Origin: Heterohyrax brucei
Taxonomy: Eukaryota > Chordata > Mammalia > Hyracoidea > Procaviidae
Length of the DNA stretch: 64,000 nucleotides
Direction: 5' to 3'
NCBI GenBank assembly: GCA_028571685.1
Contig: CM053140.1
Location: 29,679,501 to 29,743,500, forward strand
Part shown: positions 32,011 through 46,047 of the stretch, in pieces
Layout of the letters: every line of letters begins with the position of its first letter
Numbering within the stretch: the first letter of the stretch is position 1
Translations under genes and position numbers: made by a program
Notes under the pieces: model-generated
Told to the model about the DNA's origin: nothing
Database searches by the model: none
What the model saw: only the letters and a program-made list of their open reading frames with translations

Positions 32011-32789
32011 ATGTAGTGCAGAGAAGAGGTATGAATTTCCACACAGGCACAGGACTCAGAATCCTGAAAATACTCAGAAACCAGGAGCCTGAGTATCTGG
32101 TCACACTCAAATGACAGTCTTTGAGAAGGCCAAAGTGAAGCCCACCCTGGGGTGGCTATAGATGCCTCTCTTGTCTCTGCCATAGCCCAACAGGTTCCTG
32201 GACTCAGTGGTGGGAATGGGGGTACTGTGGTAGCAGCAGCTTTGTGTTATGTTGGCTGGGGTTGGATGCCAGGCTCCCCATGGCCTCCTGCTGGTGCTGC
32301 TTGGTTTTGTTGTAGAGCAGGACACGGATCATCACCAGGACAGTGCTGATGGCTGACAGGCTGCTGATATTGTTACCAAAAACGATAATACTGAGCCAGC
32401 TGGACAGAGCGTACTTCACAGTGCTGGTAATACCACAACAACATGTAATACGTGAGAGGGGAGACACCGTGGCCCGGGCCTCAGCTACACCAGCCCCACA
32501 GGGCACAGTAGCCCCTCCTGGCTAAGCAAACAGCAGTGCCACTCTGCAGGGCTCTGGGGTCCTGTCAATGTCCCCCCATTGACAAAGGGGGTGCCGGAGC
32601 TTTACAGAGGGCTGCTGGCTGGCACCATCTTTCTAGAGGGAGTGCATTTTACTACAAAAAAATCAAACAAGCAGGAAAGTAGAAAAAAATGTTGTAGTGA
32701 GCATGTATATATACACTCATCCCAGTGGAATCAGATATGCACGCCACGCACACCTTTATACATATGACCCCAGGCAGTGCCGACAGCTG

Positions 32790-32960
32790 ACCACTGACTA
32801 ACACGTGAGACGTTCGAGTCTACCTGGAGGTCTTGTGAAAGAGAGGCCTGGAGATCTGCTTCTGGAAAGTCACCCACTGGATACCCTACAGAGCACACTT
32901 CTACTGTGATGCATGCGGTTGCCGTCCTCAGAACTGACTCTACAGTAACTGGTACTAGTC
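32790..32960 (+). mobile_element. AfroSINE second type
   Basis: Contains 'gttcgagtctacctggaggt', 'gaggcctggagatctgcttc' and 'ctctacagtaactggtact', matching the elements at 20,030 and 58,475. Confidence 0.65.
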
Positions 32961-33324
32961 ATAATATGGAAAAAAAAAAGATATTTTAAAAAAGAAGTGA
33001 ATTGCTGAATTGGCAAATATCTTGTTAGAGATATTATTATCACAATTAAAAAAACAAGAATGGATTTTCTGTTATTTGCTGATGATTTCAGTGTTCTCTT
33101 GTGTTTGTGACTGTCAAGTTGTCTTTCCATTGCCTATATCAGGTTCCTAGGGGAAAGAAACCCAACCAGGAGTCTTTAGCTCATCTCTAACTCTCCAGAG
33201 CTATGCTGCCCCATGGGGAGGCACTGGCCACATGGTCTCTTAAATGTAAGTGGATTATACTGAAGTAGAATTAAAAATCCAGTTCCTCCTCAACTGTGCA
33301 CATTCCTAGGCCCTATACAGGTGG

Positions 33325-33485
33325 TGGGAACCCTGGTGGCATAGTGGTTAAGTGCTATGTCTGTTAACCGTAAAAGGTCTGTAGTTCAAATCAGCCAGGC
33401 ACTCCTTGGAAATTCTATGGGACAGTTCTACTCTGCCTATAGGGTCACTATGAATCAGAATTGACTCAACGGCACTGGGCTTTAC
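33325..33485 (+). mobile_element. AfroSINE
   Basis: Canonical: 'gggaaccctggtggcatagt', 'tagttcaaatcagccaggca', and ends 'acggcactgggcttt'. Confidence 0.9.
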
Positions 33486-33493
33486 ACAGCTAG

Positions 33494-33612
33494 TGGAAAC
33501 CCTGGTTGTGTAGTGGCTAAGGTCTATGTCTGCTAACCAAAAGCTCAGCAGCTCTAATGTGCCAGGTGGTTCTTGGAAACGCTATGGGGAAGTTCTGTTC
33601 TGTCCTGGAGGG
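33494..33612 (+). mobile_element. AfroSINE, 3'-truncated
   Basis: Begins 'ggaaaccctggttgtgtagt' and stops after 'ttctgttctgtcctggaggg'; the last part of the element is missing. Confidence 0.8.
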
Positions 33613-33729
33613 TCTGTATAGCTGGTAGCTCCTTGCTGGACAGCAGGAGAGAAACATGTTCGCTCCTTCAGGTCCCCAACAGCCTACTCCTGGGCAGAAG
33701 GTGCGTGGACCACTCTGAATGCCTGAATC

Positions 33730-36700
33730 TTCTTCTTCTATTTTTTTGTTATGACTAAGTGAAAATGTGCATTCCAATATAAATTTACATGCAGCTTCCA
33801 CTGCTCTCCCTGCCTGGTGATAGCACAGTATTCCTCTCTGCTCCATACATGTCTGATCTTCCCAACAGTCTCCTTTCCCCTTCTCTCCTCCCACTCCCCT
33901 TACTCCAGACAGAGGTCAGCAGGATGATATCCTATAGATGCATAGAACCATAAAATGCATCCAATATATGGTCACTCTGCATCACCAAGTCCAATCCATT
34001 GACGTCCAAAGAATGGACCTTCGTTATGATTTATGGGCAAGGGCAGCATCAGGGCCAGGGACCATGCTCCCAGGGGAACCCTGAAGCAGCTGGACCATCA
34101 ACTGTGGTCTTTTAGTAGAGATCTCAGGGTACACCCCCTTTTATTCTTGTGTTGCCAGTGAGAGTCAATAACTTCCTTCGCTGCTATCACTGGTGGTGGC
34201 CGGGCACCATCCAGTTCTTCCGATCCCAAGTCTATGTAGGCACTCACTCATGTGGGTCTCTCAATCTTCTGGGCTGTCTTTACCCCATGTCATTTTGGTC
34301 CTCGTTGAGGATGTTCCTGCTGAGTTGGGACCATTTGCTGTGCCCTCGAATGGCAGCTAGGCAGCTTTTAAGACTCCAGATGCCACTCACCCATGTGGGG
34401 TACAGAGAGCCCTCTTAGCAAAACACTAGTTGTACCAATTGGCCTCGATTTCGCCTAAGTGCATGGTCCCCTGCCCCTTGTCCTAGCTACTCTGTTCTTG
34501 CAATATTGGGTCAAGATGGAAGGAGTATTCAAGTTATGTTGAAGTCCACTGAATATTATTCTTGTTTCTAACATTTTCTATCACCGATTTCACCCAACCA
34601 AATTTCTACCAACTATCTAATCTAAACCCTCCCCCCTCGTCCTCCTCCCTCACCTCCCTTGCAGCTGTCAAAGAGTCTTTTCTTCTATACATAGGTCTGT
34701 TTTTGAATTCTTATTGTAGCGGTCTCATACAATATTTGTCCTTTTGTCGCTGACTACTTTCACTCAACATAATGTCTTCCAGGTGAAACCAGGTTATGAG
34801 ATGTTTCCTGGAATCATCATTATTCTTTATCATTGCATAGTGCTCCATTGAGTATATATACCATAGTTTACCTATGTTGTTGGACATCTGGGTTGATTCC
34901 ATCTTTTTGCTATTGTGGACTGTGCTGCAATAAACGTTCTTGTGCATGTGTCCGTTGGTGTGAATGGCCTTGACTCTGTAGGATATATTCCAAGTAGTGA
35001 AATTACTGGGTCAAATGATATATCTATATCCACTTTTTTAAGGAAGCACCAGATTGCTTTCCAAAGAAGCTGGACCGTTTTGCAACCCCACCAACAGTGT
35101 AGGGGCATTCCACTTTCTCCACAGCCTCTCCAGCATTTGTTGTTTTGTATTTTTTGGATCATGGCCAACTTTGTTGGGGTGAGATGGTATCTCATTGTAG
35201 TTTTGATTTGAATTTCTTTAATAGCTAATGATTGTGAGCATGTCCGCATGTGTTTTTTTGGCTGCCTGGATCTGCTCTTTAGAGAAATGTCTGTCCATCT
35301 CCTTTGCCCATTGCTTAATTGAATGATTTATCATCTTCTTATTGATATTTTGTAGTACCTTATAGATTATGGAGATCAGGAGTCAGTCTGACATAGAGTT
35401 GCCAAATATTTTTTCCCATTCTGTAGGTGGCTTTTTCATTCTATTAATAAAGTCTTTGGATGAGCAAAAGTGATTGATTCTTAATAGTTCCCATTTATCT
35501 GTTTTCTATTGATTGTGGTTTGTTTGACAGATTTTGAAATCTGTCTGTGTTGTGTTTTAAAACTTCCATTGTTGTTCCTATGTTTTTTGGATGAGCTTTA
35601 TCATTTTAGATTTGATATTTAGGTCTTTTATCCAGTTTGAGTTGGTTTTGTGTAAGGTGTAAGATATGGATCTTGTTTCAATTTATTGCAGACAGATATC
35701 CAATTTTGCCAGCACCATTTGTTGAAGATACTGTTTTTACCCCAGTTTAATGTCTTAGGGCCTTTGTGGAATATCAACTATTCGTAGGCAGATAGTGTCA
35801 TCTCTGGGGTCTCAATTCTGTTCCATTGATCGATCTGTCTGTTCTTTTACCAGTACCAGGCTGTTTTGATCACTGTGGCAGTGTAATAGGTTCTAAGGTC
35901 GGGTAATGAGAAACCTCCCAGTGTGTTCTTCTTCTTTAGTAGTACCGTACTTATCCAGGGCTTCTTCCTTTTCCAAACAAAATTGGTGATTTGTTTCTCC
36001 ATCTCATTAAAAAATTATGCTGGAACTAGTATTGGGATTGCATTATATAAGTAGATTACTTTGGGTAAAATAGACATTTTAACAATGTTAAGTCTTCCTA
36101 TCCATGAGCTGGGTAGGTTTCTACATTTATCTAAGTCTCTCTTAGTTTCTTGTAGTAAGGGGTTGTAGTTCTCTTGGTAAAGGTCTGTTATTTCTCTGGT
36201 TAGATTAATTCCTAGGTATTTTACCTTCTTAGGGGCTATCGTAAATGGTATTGATTTGATGATTTCTTCATTAACAGTCTCGTTGTTGGTATAAAGGAAT
36301 CCTACTGATTTACTTATGTTTATCTTGTATCCTGAGACTTTGCTGAACTCTTCTTTCAGTCTGAGTAGTTTACTTATAGCTTCTTTGGGATTCTCTGCAC
36401 ATCCAATGATATCATCAGCAAACAGGGAGATTCTGACTTCTTCTTTGCCGATGCAGATGCCCTTCATTTCTTGGTCTTGTCTAATTGCTCTGGCTAGAAC
36501 TTCTACTACAATGTTAAATAGGAGAGGTAGAGTGGGCATCCTTGTCTAGTTCCTGTTCTCAAGGGAAAGTCTCAGTTTCTCTCCATTCAGGATGACGTAG
36601 GCAGTTGGGCTTTGTATAAATGGCCCTTATCGCATTGAGGAATTTTCCATCTATGCCTATTTTGCTGAGAGTTTTTAGCATGAATGAGTGTTGGACTTTA

Positions 36701-39700
36701 TCAAATGTCTTTTCTGCATCAATGGACAAAATCAGGTGATTCTTGTCTTTTGTAATATTTATGTGGTTGATCACATTAATTGCTTTTCTGATGTTGAACC
36801 AACCTTGCATCCCAACTTGGTCATGATGAATTATTTTTTGGATATGTTGTTGTATTCTATTGGCAAGAATTTTGTTGAAGATTTTTGCATCTAGATTCAT
36901 GAGTGATATCGGTCTGTAGTTCTCTTTCTTTGTTGGGTCTTTCCCTGGCTTTGGTATCAGGGTTATGCTGGCTTCATAGAATGAGTTTGGGAGTACTCCA
37001 TTCCTTTCTATGCTGTGAAATAGTCTCAGTAGTATTGGAGATAACTCTTCTCTAAAAGCTTGGTAGAATTCTGCTGTGAAGACATCTGGGCCTGGGCTTT
37101 TTTTGGTTGACAGTTTTTTTTTTTTTTATGACATTTTCAGTCTCTTTCTTTGTGATGAGTTTATTAAGTTGTTCTGCTTCATGTTGTGATAATTTGGGTA
37201 GGTGGTATGAATCAAGGAATTTGCCCATTTCCTCTAGGTTTTCAAATTTGTTAGAGTACAGTCTTTCATAGTATTCTGTTATGATATTTTTGATTTCTGT
37301 TGGATCTGTTGTGACATCTCCCCTCTCATTTCTAATTTGGCTTATTTGTTTCCTTTCCTGCTTTTCTTTAGTACGTTTAGCCAGTGGTTTGTCAATTTTG
37401 TTGATCTTTTCAAAAAAACCAGCTTTTGGTCTTTTCAATTTTTTCAATTGTTTTTCTGTTCTCTAATTCATTTAGCTCTGCTCTAGTCTTTATGATCTGG
37501 TTTCTTCCGGTGCCTGAGGGGTTCCTCTGTTGTTCTCTCTCTACTTGTTTAAGCTGTAAGGTTAGTTCCTTGATTTGGTTTCTTTCTTCCTTCCAGATGT
37601 GTGCATTTATGGAGATAAACAGACCTCTAAGCACACTGCTTTCGCTGTATCCCATAGGTTCTGGTAGGAAGTGTTTTCATTCTCTTTGGAATCCATGAAT
37701 TTATTTATTTCATCCTTGATTTCTTCTATAACCCATGTTTTTTTGAGCAAGATGTTGTTCAGTTTGCAGAAGATCCACTTTCTATCTATGCTTTTTCTGC
37801 TGTTGATTTTGACTTTTATGGCTTTATGATCTGAGAAGATGCTTTGCAGTAATTCAGTCATATGGATTTTGTTGAGAACTGCATTATGTCCTAACACATG
37901 ATCAATTCTGGAGAATGTTCCATGTGCACTGGAGAAGAAGATATAGCTGTCCGCTGATGGGTAGAAAGTTCTGTATATATTGATGAGGTTTAATTGGTTA
38001 ATTGTGGCAATAAGTTCTTCTGTATCTTTATTGAGCTTTTTTTCTAGATGATCTGTCCAGTATTGCAAGTGGAGTGTTGAAGTCTCCCACTATTATTGTG
38101 GAGTAATCTAACTCTTTTTTGAGTGTAGTCAGTGTTTCTTCGACGTATTTAGGTGCTCTGATATTAGGTGCATAAATATTTAATATAGTTAAGTCTTGCT
38201 TGTGTGCTGAACCTTTCAGCAATAAATAGTGTCCATGTTTGTCCGTGATGGTGGATTTGACATTAAAACTGATTTTGTCTGAGATTAGAATTGCCACACC
38301 TACTCTTTTTTTGTTCCCTGTTAGCTTGATACATATTCTTCCATCCTTTAATTTTCAGTTTGTTCCTATCTTTATGTCTCAAGTGAGCTTCTTGTAGACA
38401 GCATATGGATGGGTCATGTCTTTTGATCCAAGATTTTGCTCGATGTCTCTTTACTGGAGCGTTCAGTCCATTCACATTCAGTGTAACTATTGATAGGTAC
38501 GTGTTCACTGCTGCCATTGTGATATGTTTATTTATGTGTTGATGTTTTCTCTATTGTTCTTATTAGTCTGCTCTGGGACATTCTTCTTTGTGAGTTGATT
38601 TTTCACCTTTTTCAGAGCTAGTTTTGTAGTTGTTGAGACTCCTGTGTTACATTTCTTGATATGGTATGTTACATCTTTGTTGTGCTTTACGGCTGCCCCA
38701 GTGATTCCCCTTAATAAACTATATATAAACCCAATTTTAATTACTACCAGTCTTGTCATCTTCCTCTCCATCTGGAAGGACAATAACGATTGTAGTACAT
38801 CCCTCTTTTTAATATGATGGCCCCATAGTTTTCATGATAATCACTGGATTGTTTCTTTCAGTATTAAAGCTGTGACTGAATTTGGAGCCTTCCCTAAATG
38901 AGTAGAATTCTGAATAATGTGTCATTCTAAAATATAAAGTTAGTATTTTTGTTCTTCTAAGCCAAAGCCAAGAACTTCTTTCAGTATTTCTTGTAGTTTT
39001 GGTTTGGTTTTACAAAGTCTCTGAGTTTCTGTTTATCTTGGAATGTCTTAATTTCATTTTCATATTTGAAAGATAGTCTTGCGGGATATATAATTCTTGG
39101 TTGGAAGTTCTTCTTCAAGGTTTTCAATGTGTTGTGCCACTGTCTCCATGCCAGAATGGTTTCTGCTGAGAAATCTGACAAAAGCTTACAGGGTTTCCGT
39201 CTCATTGTTAGCTTTGCTTTGAGTCTTGCTGTCTTTAAGAGTTGTTGCTTATGTTTCATTTTGTTAAGTTTGATTATAATATGTCTTGGAGTCTTTCTTT
39301 TGAGATTTATATTGGGTGGTATACAATATGCGTGTAGGGTATCTATATTCTCTTCCTTGATGATTTCTGGGAAGTTTTCTGTCAGCAGCTCAGCAACAAT
39401 ACTCTGCGTTCTCAGGTGTCTCATCCTGTTCAGGGACTCCAATTAATCGAAGGTTGTTCCTCTTAATAGAGTCCCACATGCTTCTTAATGCTTCTTCATT
39501 TTCTTTTTGTTTCTTTTTTCTGATTTCTATTCATAGACGCTAGTGTCAGTAGCTCTATCTTCCAAGTCAGAAGTTGTTTTTTCCATTTGTTCCATTCTGT
39601 TTTCTTGGCTTTGAATGGAAGTTTCTATGTCTTTGATTTTGTTCTTGATCTGCTGGATTTCAGAGTACTACTGTTCCATCAGATCGAACATCTTGCTTAA

Positions 39701-40891
39701 TTTTTCCTTTGGTTCTGCTGCATTTTGTATAACTTCTAGAAGATCTCTGTATATAATGCTTTTGTATTCACCTTCTGATGATTTCAGAAGAGTTTCTTCA
39801 TCTGGAAAACTCCTTGGTCGTTTTGTTTGGGAGCCTTCTGAAGCCATGGGTGATTTCTTGTATGCCACAAGTGTCTGTTACTTTTTGGGTTTCATTTGAG
39901 TAAGTAAAGGCTGGGAGAGATACTGTGAGGAAGGATTGCAGATGTTTCTCTAGGCTGTCTTAAAATGTAAAACAAAAGGTATCTGAACACTTCCCAAGTG
40001 AGTCAGGTTTTCAGGTGTAGAGGTCCCTCTTCCCACCTGGCAAAGTAAGTACCTCTATACCCAACCCCAGATGATGTGCACTGGTTCAAAATACAGCAAT
40101 GCTACTGCCCTGTTAACCTCTGCTGACAGGGCCCAGCCTTAGGTGACACTGTGTAAACTACTGCTTTCCTGGTAGAAAAGCACTTTCCTGTGGGCAGGCT
40201 CTGGGCTCCCAAGCTAAGAAGTAGGTCCAGCTGTGGCCACCGTGTCCAAGACAGAGCCTCCCACACGGTCGGCAGATAGAGAGGCTAAAGGTGCCAAGAG
40301 GTAGTGAGTCCGCCTCTGTTGCTGGGCCCCCACCATAGGTGACACTGTGCAAACTACTGCTTTTCTGTCAGAGAAGCACTGTCCTGTTTGCAGGCTCTGG
40401 CTCCTAGGCTAGGAACTAGGTCCCACTAAAATCTGCATATCCAATATGGCGTCCTCCACACAGGCACTGCAGTTCTGTACAAACCACGCTGTAGCAGTGA
40501 TAAAAAGACAGGCCCAAAGTGGCTAGATGAACAGAATCCTCAGCCTGGCTCTCAAAATATGGCAATTTTGCCTGCCTATCCCACCAGCAGTATGTCTCAG
40601 ACTAGCCACTAGGCAAGACCCAGCTCCGCGTGCCAGCCAAGACAGAGGAAAAAAAAGTCAGAATGGTGCATTACCTTCAGTCCGTGAGAGCCAGGGCTAG
40701 CCAGGAGCAGGAGTCAGCGAAAGAGAGGAGGTTTTTCGTTCAGTGGTATGAAATCCAAATTAACAGCCTTGTGCCGTGTCCTGAGGCTCACTAGGTGACC
40801 AGAAGGCTCTGTTTGATTATCAGTTCAGGTCTTGGTTTCCAGAGGGATATAGGGAGATGTGTGCTTAGTCTACCGTCTTGACTCCGCCCCT
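33730..40891 (-). mobile_element. Full-length L1 LINE, antisense, with broken ORFs
   Basis: A 7.2-kb L1. The 5' end at 40,891 reads ggggcggagtcaagacgg on the minus strand, the usual L1 start, followed by a 5' UTR of about 1 kb. ORF1 is split: N-terminal part 39,668-39,868, C-terminal RNA-binding part 38,981-39,442. ORF2 starts near 38,517 with an endonuclease domain (IVTLNVNGLNAP, then QEAH, later IIVGDFN). It continues through a reverse transcriptase with FADD near 36,415-36,430 and a C-terminal cysteine region at 34,872-35,249. Several frameshifts or stops interrupt ORF2, so no intact protein is predicted. The 3' UTR ends in an A-rich tail at about 33,735. CTGAATC occurs at both edges (33,723-33,729 and 40,892-40,898) and is a likely short target-site duplication. 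Confidence 0.9.
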
Positions 40892-41129
40892 CTGAATCCT
40901 CTCCTAATGCAAGGATTTCTAAAGAAATTTCCCTAAAAATCCACTTCATGTTATTTACTGTTGGCATTTCAAATTAAACCAATGCACAGTAGCAAAGAAA
41001 TTGGAGTCTGCAATGATAGTACTCAGTGTAGGATTTTGCAATAAAAAAATAAGTAACTTCAGCTTATTTATATTGACATTTATTGCTTATTTACATTTCT
41101 TACTGATCATTTTTACTGAGACTTGTTTT

Positions 41130-41305
41130 ATAATTTATGGCAATCCCATGCAGGACAGAGCAGAACTACTCCGTAGGGTCTCCAAGGCTGTGATCTTTTG
41201 GAGCAGATCTCTGGGTTTGTCTTCTGAGTCACCTCTGGATGGGTTCACCCAGCAACCTTTCATCTAGTAGCTAAATACTTAACGATTTGTGCTGCCCATG
41301 GACTC
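41130..41305 (-). mobile_element. AfroSINE variant, antisense, degraded
   Basis: Shows 'ggcaatcccatgcaggacag', 'gtagggtctccaaggctgtg', 'cacccagcaacctttcatct' and 'cttaacgatttgtgctgccc'. Confidence 0.65.
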
Positions 41306-41766
41306 CATCTATGTATTTATTAATTATTAAATTTTATTACTTTAGGCATTTATGGAAATGCCGGTGTCAAATAAGCAGATGACCCACACCCTGTGTCACG
41401 GGAAAGTTCTTGTGAGTGGTGTCACCAGGGCTGGTGTCACTCACTGCAGTAACACATGCTGGCACACCCCCATGTAAATTACCAAAATAGTGTAGTTAAA
41501 ACACCATAAAATTTGGCAAAATCAGTGATGATAAAAACATTGGCGGCAATAAAAAACAAAGTCCATGCTTGGAGTACGTGCAGATGAAACTATGTAATTT
41601 AAAGCTTGAGTAATAATGACAACAGCTGTTGTCAGCACACATTAGAAAGTTCAGAAAGCAAAGCAGCATAGAGTTTTAACCTTGTCTGTATACTGACACA
41701 TGTAAGTTGAAAAAATTTTTGTTGTTATAAACTACAAGGATATTTTCTATTAAGAAATAAATTTCT

Positions 41767-44215
41767 AGACTTACACAAATGGAGAAACCTACCCTGCCAT
41801 GGATAGGAAGACATAGCATTGTGAAAATGTCTATTTTACACAAAGCAATCTACTTACATAATGCAATCCCAATACAAGTTCCAGTGACATTTTTTAATGA
41901 GATGGAGGAACAAGTTACCAACTTTGTCTGGAAAGGCAAGAAACCACGGATAAGTAAAGCATTACTGAAGAAGAAGAACACACTGGGAGGCATCTCATTA
42001 CCTGACCTTAGAACTTATTATACTGCCATAGTAGTCAAAACAGCCTGGTACTGTTACAAAAACAGACAGATAGATCAATGGAACAGAATTGAGACCCCAG
42101 AGATGACATTACCTCTCTATGAATAGTTGATATTTGACAAAGGCCCTAAGACATTAAACTGGGGTAAAAACAGTGTCTTCAACAAATGGTGCTGGCAAAA
42201 TTGGATATCGACCTGCACTAAATTAAAAGAAGACCCGTATCTTACACCTTATACAAAACCAAGTCAAACTGGATAAAAGCCCTAAATATCAAATCTAAAA
42301 TGATAAAGCTCATCCAAGAAAAAGTAGGAACAACAATGGAAAGTTTAATACACAATGTAGACAGACTTCAAAATCTGTCAAACCACAATCATCAGAAGAG
42401 AAAATAGGTAAATGGGAACTATTAAGAATCGATCACTTTTGTTCATCCAAAGATTTTACTAATAGAATTAAAAGGCCACCTACAGAATGGGAAAAAATAT
42501 TTGGCAACTCTATGTCAGACTGACGCCTGATCTCCACAATGTGTAAGGTACTACAAAATATCAATAAGAAGAAGATAAATCATTCAATTAAGCAATGGGC
42601 AAAGGAGATGGACAGACATTTCTCTAAAGAGCAGATCCAGGCAGCGAAACAAACACATGCAGACACGCTAAGGATCATTAGCTATTAAAGAAATTCAAAT
42701 CAAAATGACGATGAGATACCATCTCACCCCAACAAGGTTGGCCATTATCCAAAAAACACAAAACAACCAATGCTGGAGAGGATGTGGAGAAACTGGAACA
42801 CTCCTACACTGTTGGTGGGATTGCAAAATGGTGCAACCTCTTTGGAAAGCAATCTGGCGCTTCCTTCGAAAGCTGGATCTAGATATGCCATATGATCCAG
42901 TAATTCCACTGCTTGGAATGTATCCTACAGAATCAAGGCCATTCACACCAACTGATACATGCACACGAATGTTCATCGCAGCACAGTCCATGATAGCAAA
43001 AAGAATCAACCCAGATGCCCAACAACAGAGGAATGGATACATGAACTGTGCTATATATACTCAGTGGAACCCTATGCAATGATAAAGAACAATGATGATT
43101 GCAGGAAACATCTCATAACCTGGTTTCAACTGCAGGACATCATGCTGAGTGAAAGCAGTCAGTGACAAAAGGATAAATACTGTATGAGACCCCTACAATA
43201 AGAACTTAAAAACAGACTCATGCATAGAAGAAAAGACTTCGATGGCTGCAAGGGTGGGGAGGGAGGGAAGGAAGGTGACGGTGGGAGTGTTTAGATTAGA
43301 TAGTTAACAGAAATTTAGTTGGGTGAAATCAGTGACAGCACCATTAGAAAGAAGATCAATAATAACCGGACTTCAACACAATTTGAGTACTCTTCGCATC
43401 CTAACCGAATATTGCAAGGACAGAGTAGCTGAGGCAGGGAGCCAGGGACCATGCTGTCAGGCGAAATTGAGGCCAATTGGCAAAGCTAGTGTTCTGCTAA
43501 TGAGGACTGTCTGCACCCCACATTGGTGAGTGGCATCTGGGGTCTTAAAAGCTGCTGAGTTTCCATCTGAAGGTACAGCAAATGTTCCCAACTCAACAGG
43601 AATGGATGATCACCGATGACAAGAACAACATGGGGAAAAGAGAACCCAGAAGACAGAGAGACCCACGTGAGTGGGTCTGTACATTGACTCGTGACTAGAA
43701 GAACTGGGTGGTGCCCAGCCACCACTAGTGATAGCCATGATGGAGCTCACAAAGTTGAGTCTCACTGGCAACAAGAGAATAAATAGGGGTGCTCTCTGAG
43801 ATCTCCAATAAAAGACCACAATTGATGGTCTATGGGCTTCGGGGTTCCCCTAGGAGCATGGCCCCTGGCCCTGATGCCGCCCCTGTCCATAAATCATAAT
43901 GAAGGTCAGACTTTTCAGACAGCAATGAATTGGTCTTGACAAAACAGAGTGACCATGGCCAAGCCAAGTGGTTACTATATCTTGTGGGAATTTTATGGTT
44001 CTATGCATCTATAGGATATCATCCTCCTGACCTCTTGCTGGAGGAAGGGGAGTCGGGGGAGAGGAGGGGATAGGAAGCTGTTGGGAGGATAGGACATGTA
44101 CGGAGCAGAGAGGAGGGGTGTGCTATCACCGAGCAGGGAGAGCAGTGGGAGCTGCATATAGGGGAGCATGCAAATTTATGTGGGAATGTACATTTTCATT
44201 CAGTCATAGTAATAA
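41767..44215 (+). mobile_element. 5'-truncated L1 LINE with target-site duplication
   Basis: Contains the C-terminal part of ORF2 (41,779-42,126, with [20 protein letters not shown]), then broken frames and the cysteine-type C-terminus at 42,705-43,082. A complete 3' UTR and an A-rich tail follow. The string aaataaatttct stands at 41,755-41,766 and again after the tail (44,227-44,238 region). The element is a close relative of the minus-strand L1 and lies in opposite orientation to it. Confidence 0.9.
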
Positions 44216-44356
44216 AAAAAAGAAAAAATAAATTTCTGCCAAAACACTACACAAAAAATTTTATAGACAGTCATTTTGGTATCACCTCCTCTGACAGTGT
44301 CATCTATTGCTGTCTGCACCCCTATTACCCCTGGTGACACTACTGGCTTTCATTCA

Positions 44357-44548
<192 letters not shown>

Positions 44549-44664
44549 TTACTGATTGTCCTCTGGGAGGGCGCCCTTGCTGCCAAGATGTCACTTGTGC
44601 CCAGCAATCCAGTTTTACAAATTGCCATTGTGGAAGGCTCTGAAAATGGCCTTTTAGGGTAGTG

Positions 44665-45105
44665 GTGTGGGCTGAACTGCAGCCCCCCCAAAAGATAAGT
44701 CCTAAGGCAGGTATCTATGAACATGATCCTGTTTGCAAATTGAGTCTGCAGTGGTCATCAAGTAAAAAGGGGCCATGCTGGATTAGGGTGTGCCCTAAAT
44801 CTAATGAATGGTGTCTCCATCAGAAGAGGAGACTGGAGACAGGCAGACACATGGGGCAGACAGCATGTGACCACAGAGGCAGAGACTGGAGTTAGGCAGT
44901 CCCAAATCAAGAAACACCTGGAGGCTGTCAGCACGTGGAAGAGGCAAAGAAGGGTCCTCCCCTAGAGCCTTCAGAGAGAGCACGACCTTGCCAACACCCT
45001 CATTTTGGAATTCTGGCCTCCAGAACACTGGGAGAATAAGTTTCTCTTGTTTTAAGCACCTAGTATGTGATACTTAACTACAGCAGCTGAGGAGACCAAC
45101 ACACA
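44665..45105 (+). mobile_element. Old MaLR (MLT1-like) LTR
   Basis: Begins 'gggctgaactgcagcccccc' and 'aaaagataagtcctaaggca', has 'ggattagggtgtgccctaaa' and ends near 'tctggcctccagaacactgg' and 'cagctgaggagaccaaca'. This order of blocks is typical of the old mammalian MaLR LTRs. The exact subfamily was not determined. Confidence 0.6.
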
Positions 45106-45397
45106 CAGCATGCTAAAACAGACTCTGTTAACCTGTCACACCAATTCCAAACATTATGTCCCAGAGAAACACTCTTATCCACAAAACATGGGCACAAGAA
45201 GCTTTCTCTCATTTGTAACCCTGAACAGTGGAGAAAAGCTAAGTGTCCCTCAAGAGAGAAGGCAGGGGAGGGGTTGGGGTGGGCCAGACTCGGGAGCAAG
45301 AAGCTGCTGTTGACTTTCGATGTGGGCAAGACTAAGTGTCATCACCCTACTCCTGAATGGTGGAGTGTGGCTCCCCACATTACAAAAAAGTTTGCAC

Positions 45398-45550
45398 AGG
45401 TTATACATGTGAGTGCTACAGCTGCTAACCAGAAGCTCAGCAGTTCAAATCTGCCATGTGCTCCTTGGAAAATTTGTGGGGCAGTTCTAGTCTGTCTACA
45501 GGGTTGCCATGAGTTGGAATTGACTTGATGGTGGTAGGTCTTTTTCTGGG
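45398..45550 (+). mobile_element. AfroSINE, 5' end altered
   Basis: Recognisable from 'gtgagtgctacagctgctaa' through 'cagttcaaatctgccatgtg' to 'attgacttgatggtggtagg'. Confidence 0.8.
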
Positions 45551-45614
45551 GAGGTGCTATAAAACTAGTGGAATGGCAGTGCATACAGGCACACATTTAT
45601 ATCTACATAGGTGA

Positions 45615-46047
45615 TGTCTGGTGCCGGGGCCAGCCTCGACATGGTCTGGGATCACGAAGGGATGGGTGGCGTCAGCGAAGAAATGAGACTCAGACAACCA
45701 GGAATCTGGAGGTCAGCAGCCTGTTAAGGCCTGTCTTTTTTTTTATACAATCAGTGACATGATTTCATCCTGATCTTTGACCACATAAGCTGTTGGCTAG
45801 TAAGGAACTGATACCTCGTGGTCTCTTTTCATGTTAATCATTAGGGCTTTCTAGGTAATAGCTTGAGACAAGTATATTGTGGTTATAGTCAACAGTGAAA
45901 ACAAAGCTATGCCTTGAGCTCAATCAGCTCTATCTATGCCTTGAGGTTAAAGGTGCAAGAAGAGGGGTAGACTCATCCAAAGGTTATCATCTGGCTGTCT
46001 CTGTTTGTTCCTCCTTTGCTCTTATTCTGTCTCTTCCTGTAGGGACA
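45615..46047 (-). mobile_element. Putative ERV2-like LTR, antisense
   Basis: Read on the minus strand, the block starts TGTCCCTACAGG after a purine-rich stretch (GGGTAGGGGGCGGTAGG). It has a TATA-like tgtataaaaaaaa near 45,740-45,752 and ends in ACCAGACA at 45,615. This is the layout of a beta-type (ERV2) LTR. The borders are chosen by eye. Confidence 0.45.

Noticed and set aside
36015-36539. 174-codon reverse-transcriptase frame considered as an active L1 protein
   Set aside because: It is only one fragment of ORF2; neighbouring fragments are out of frame with it, so the element is not intact.
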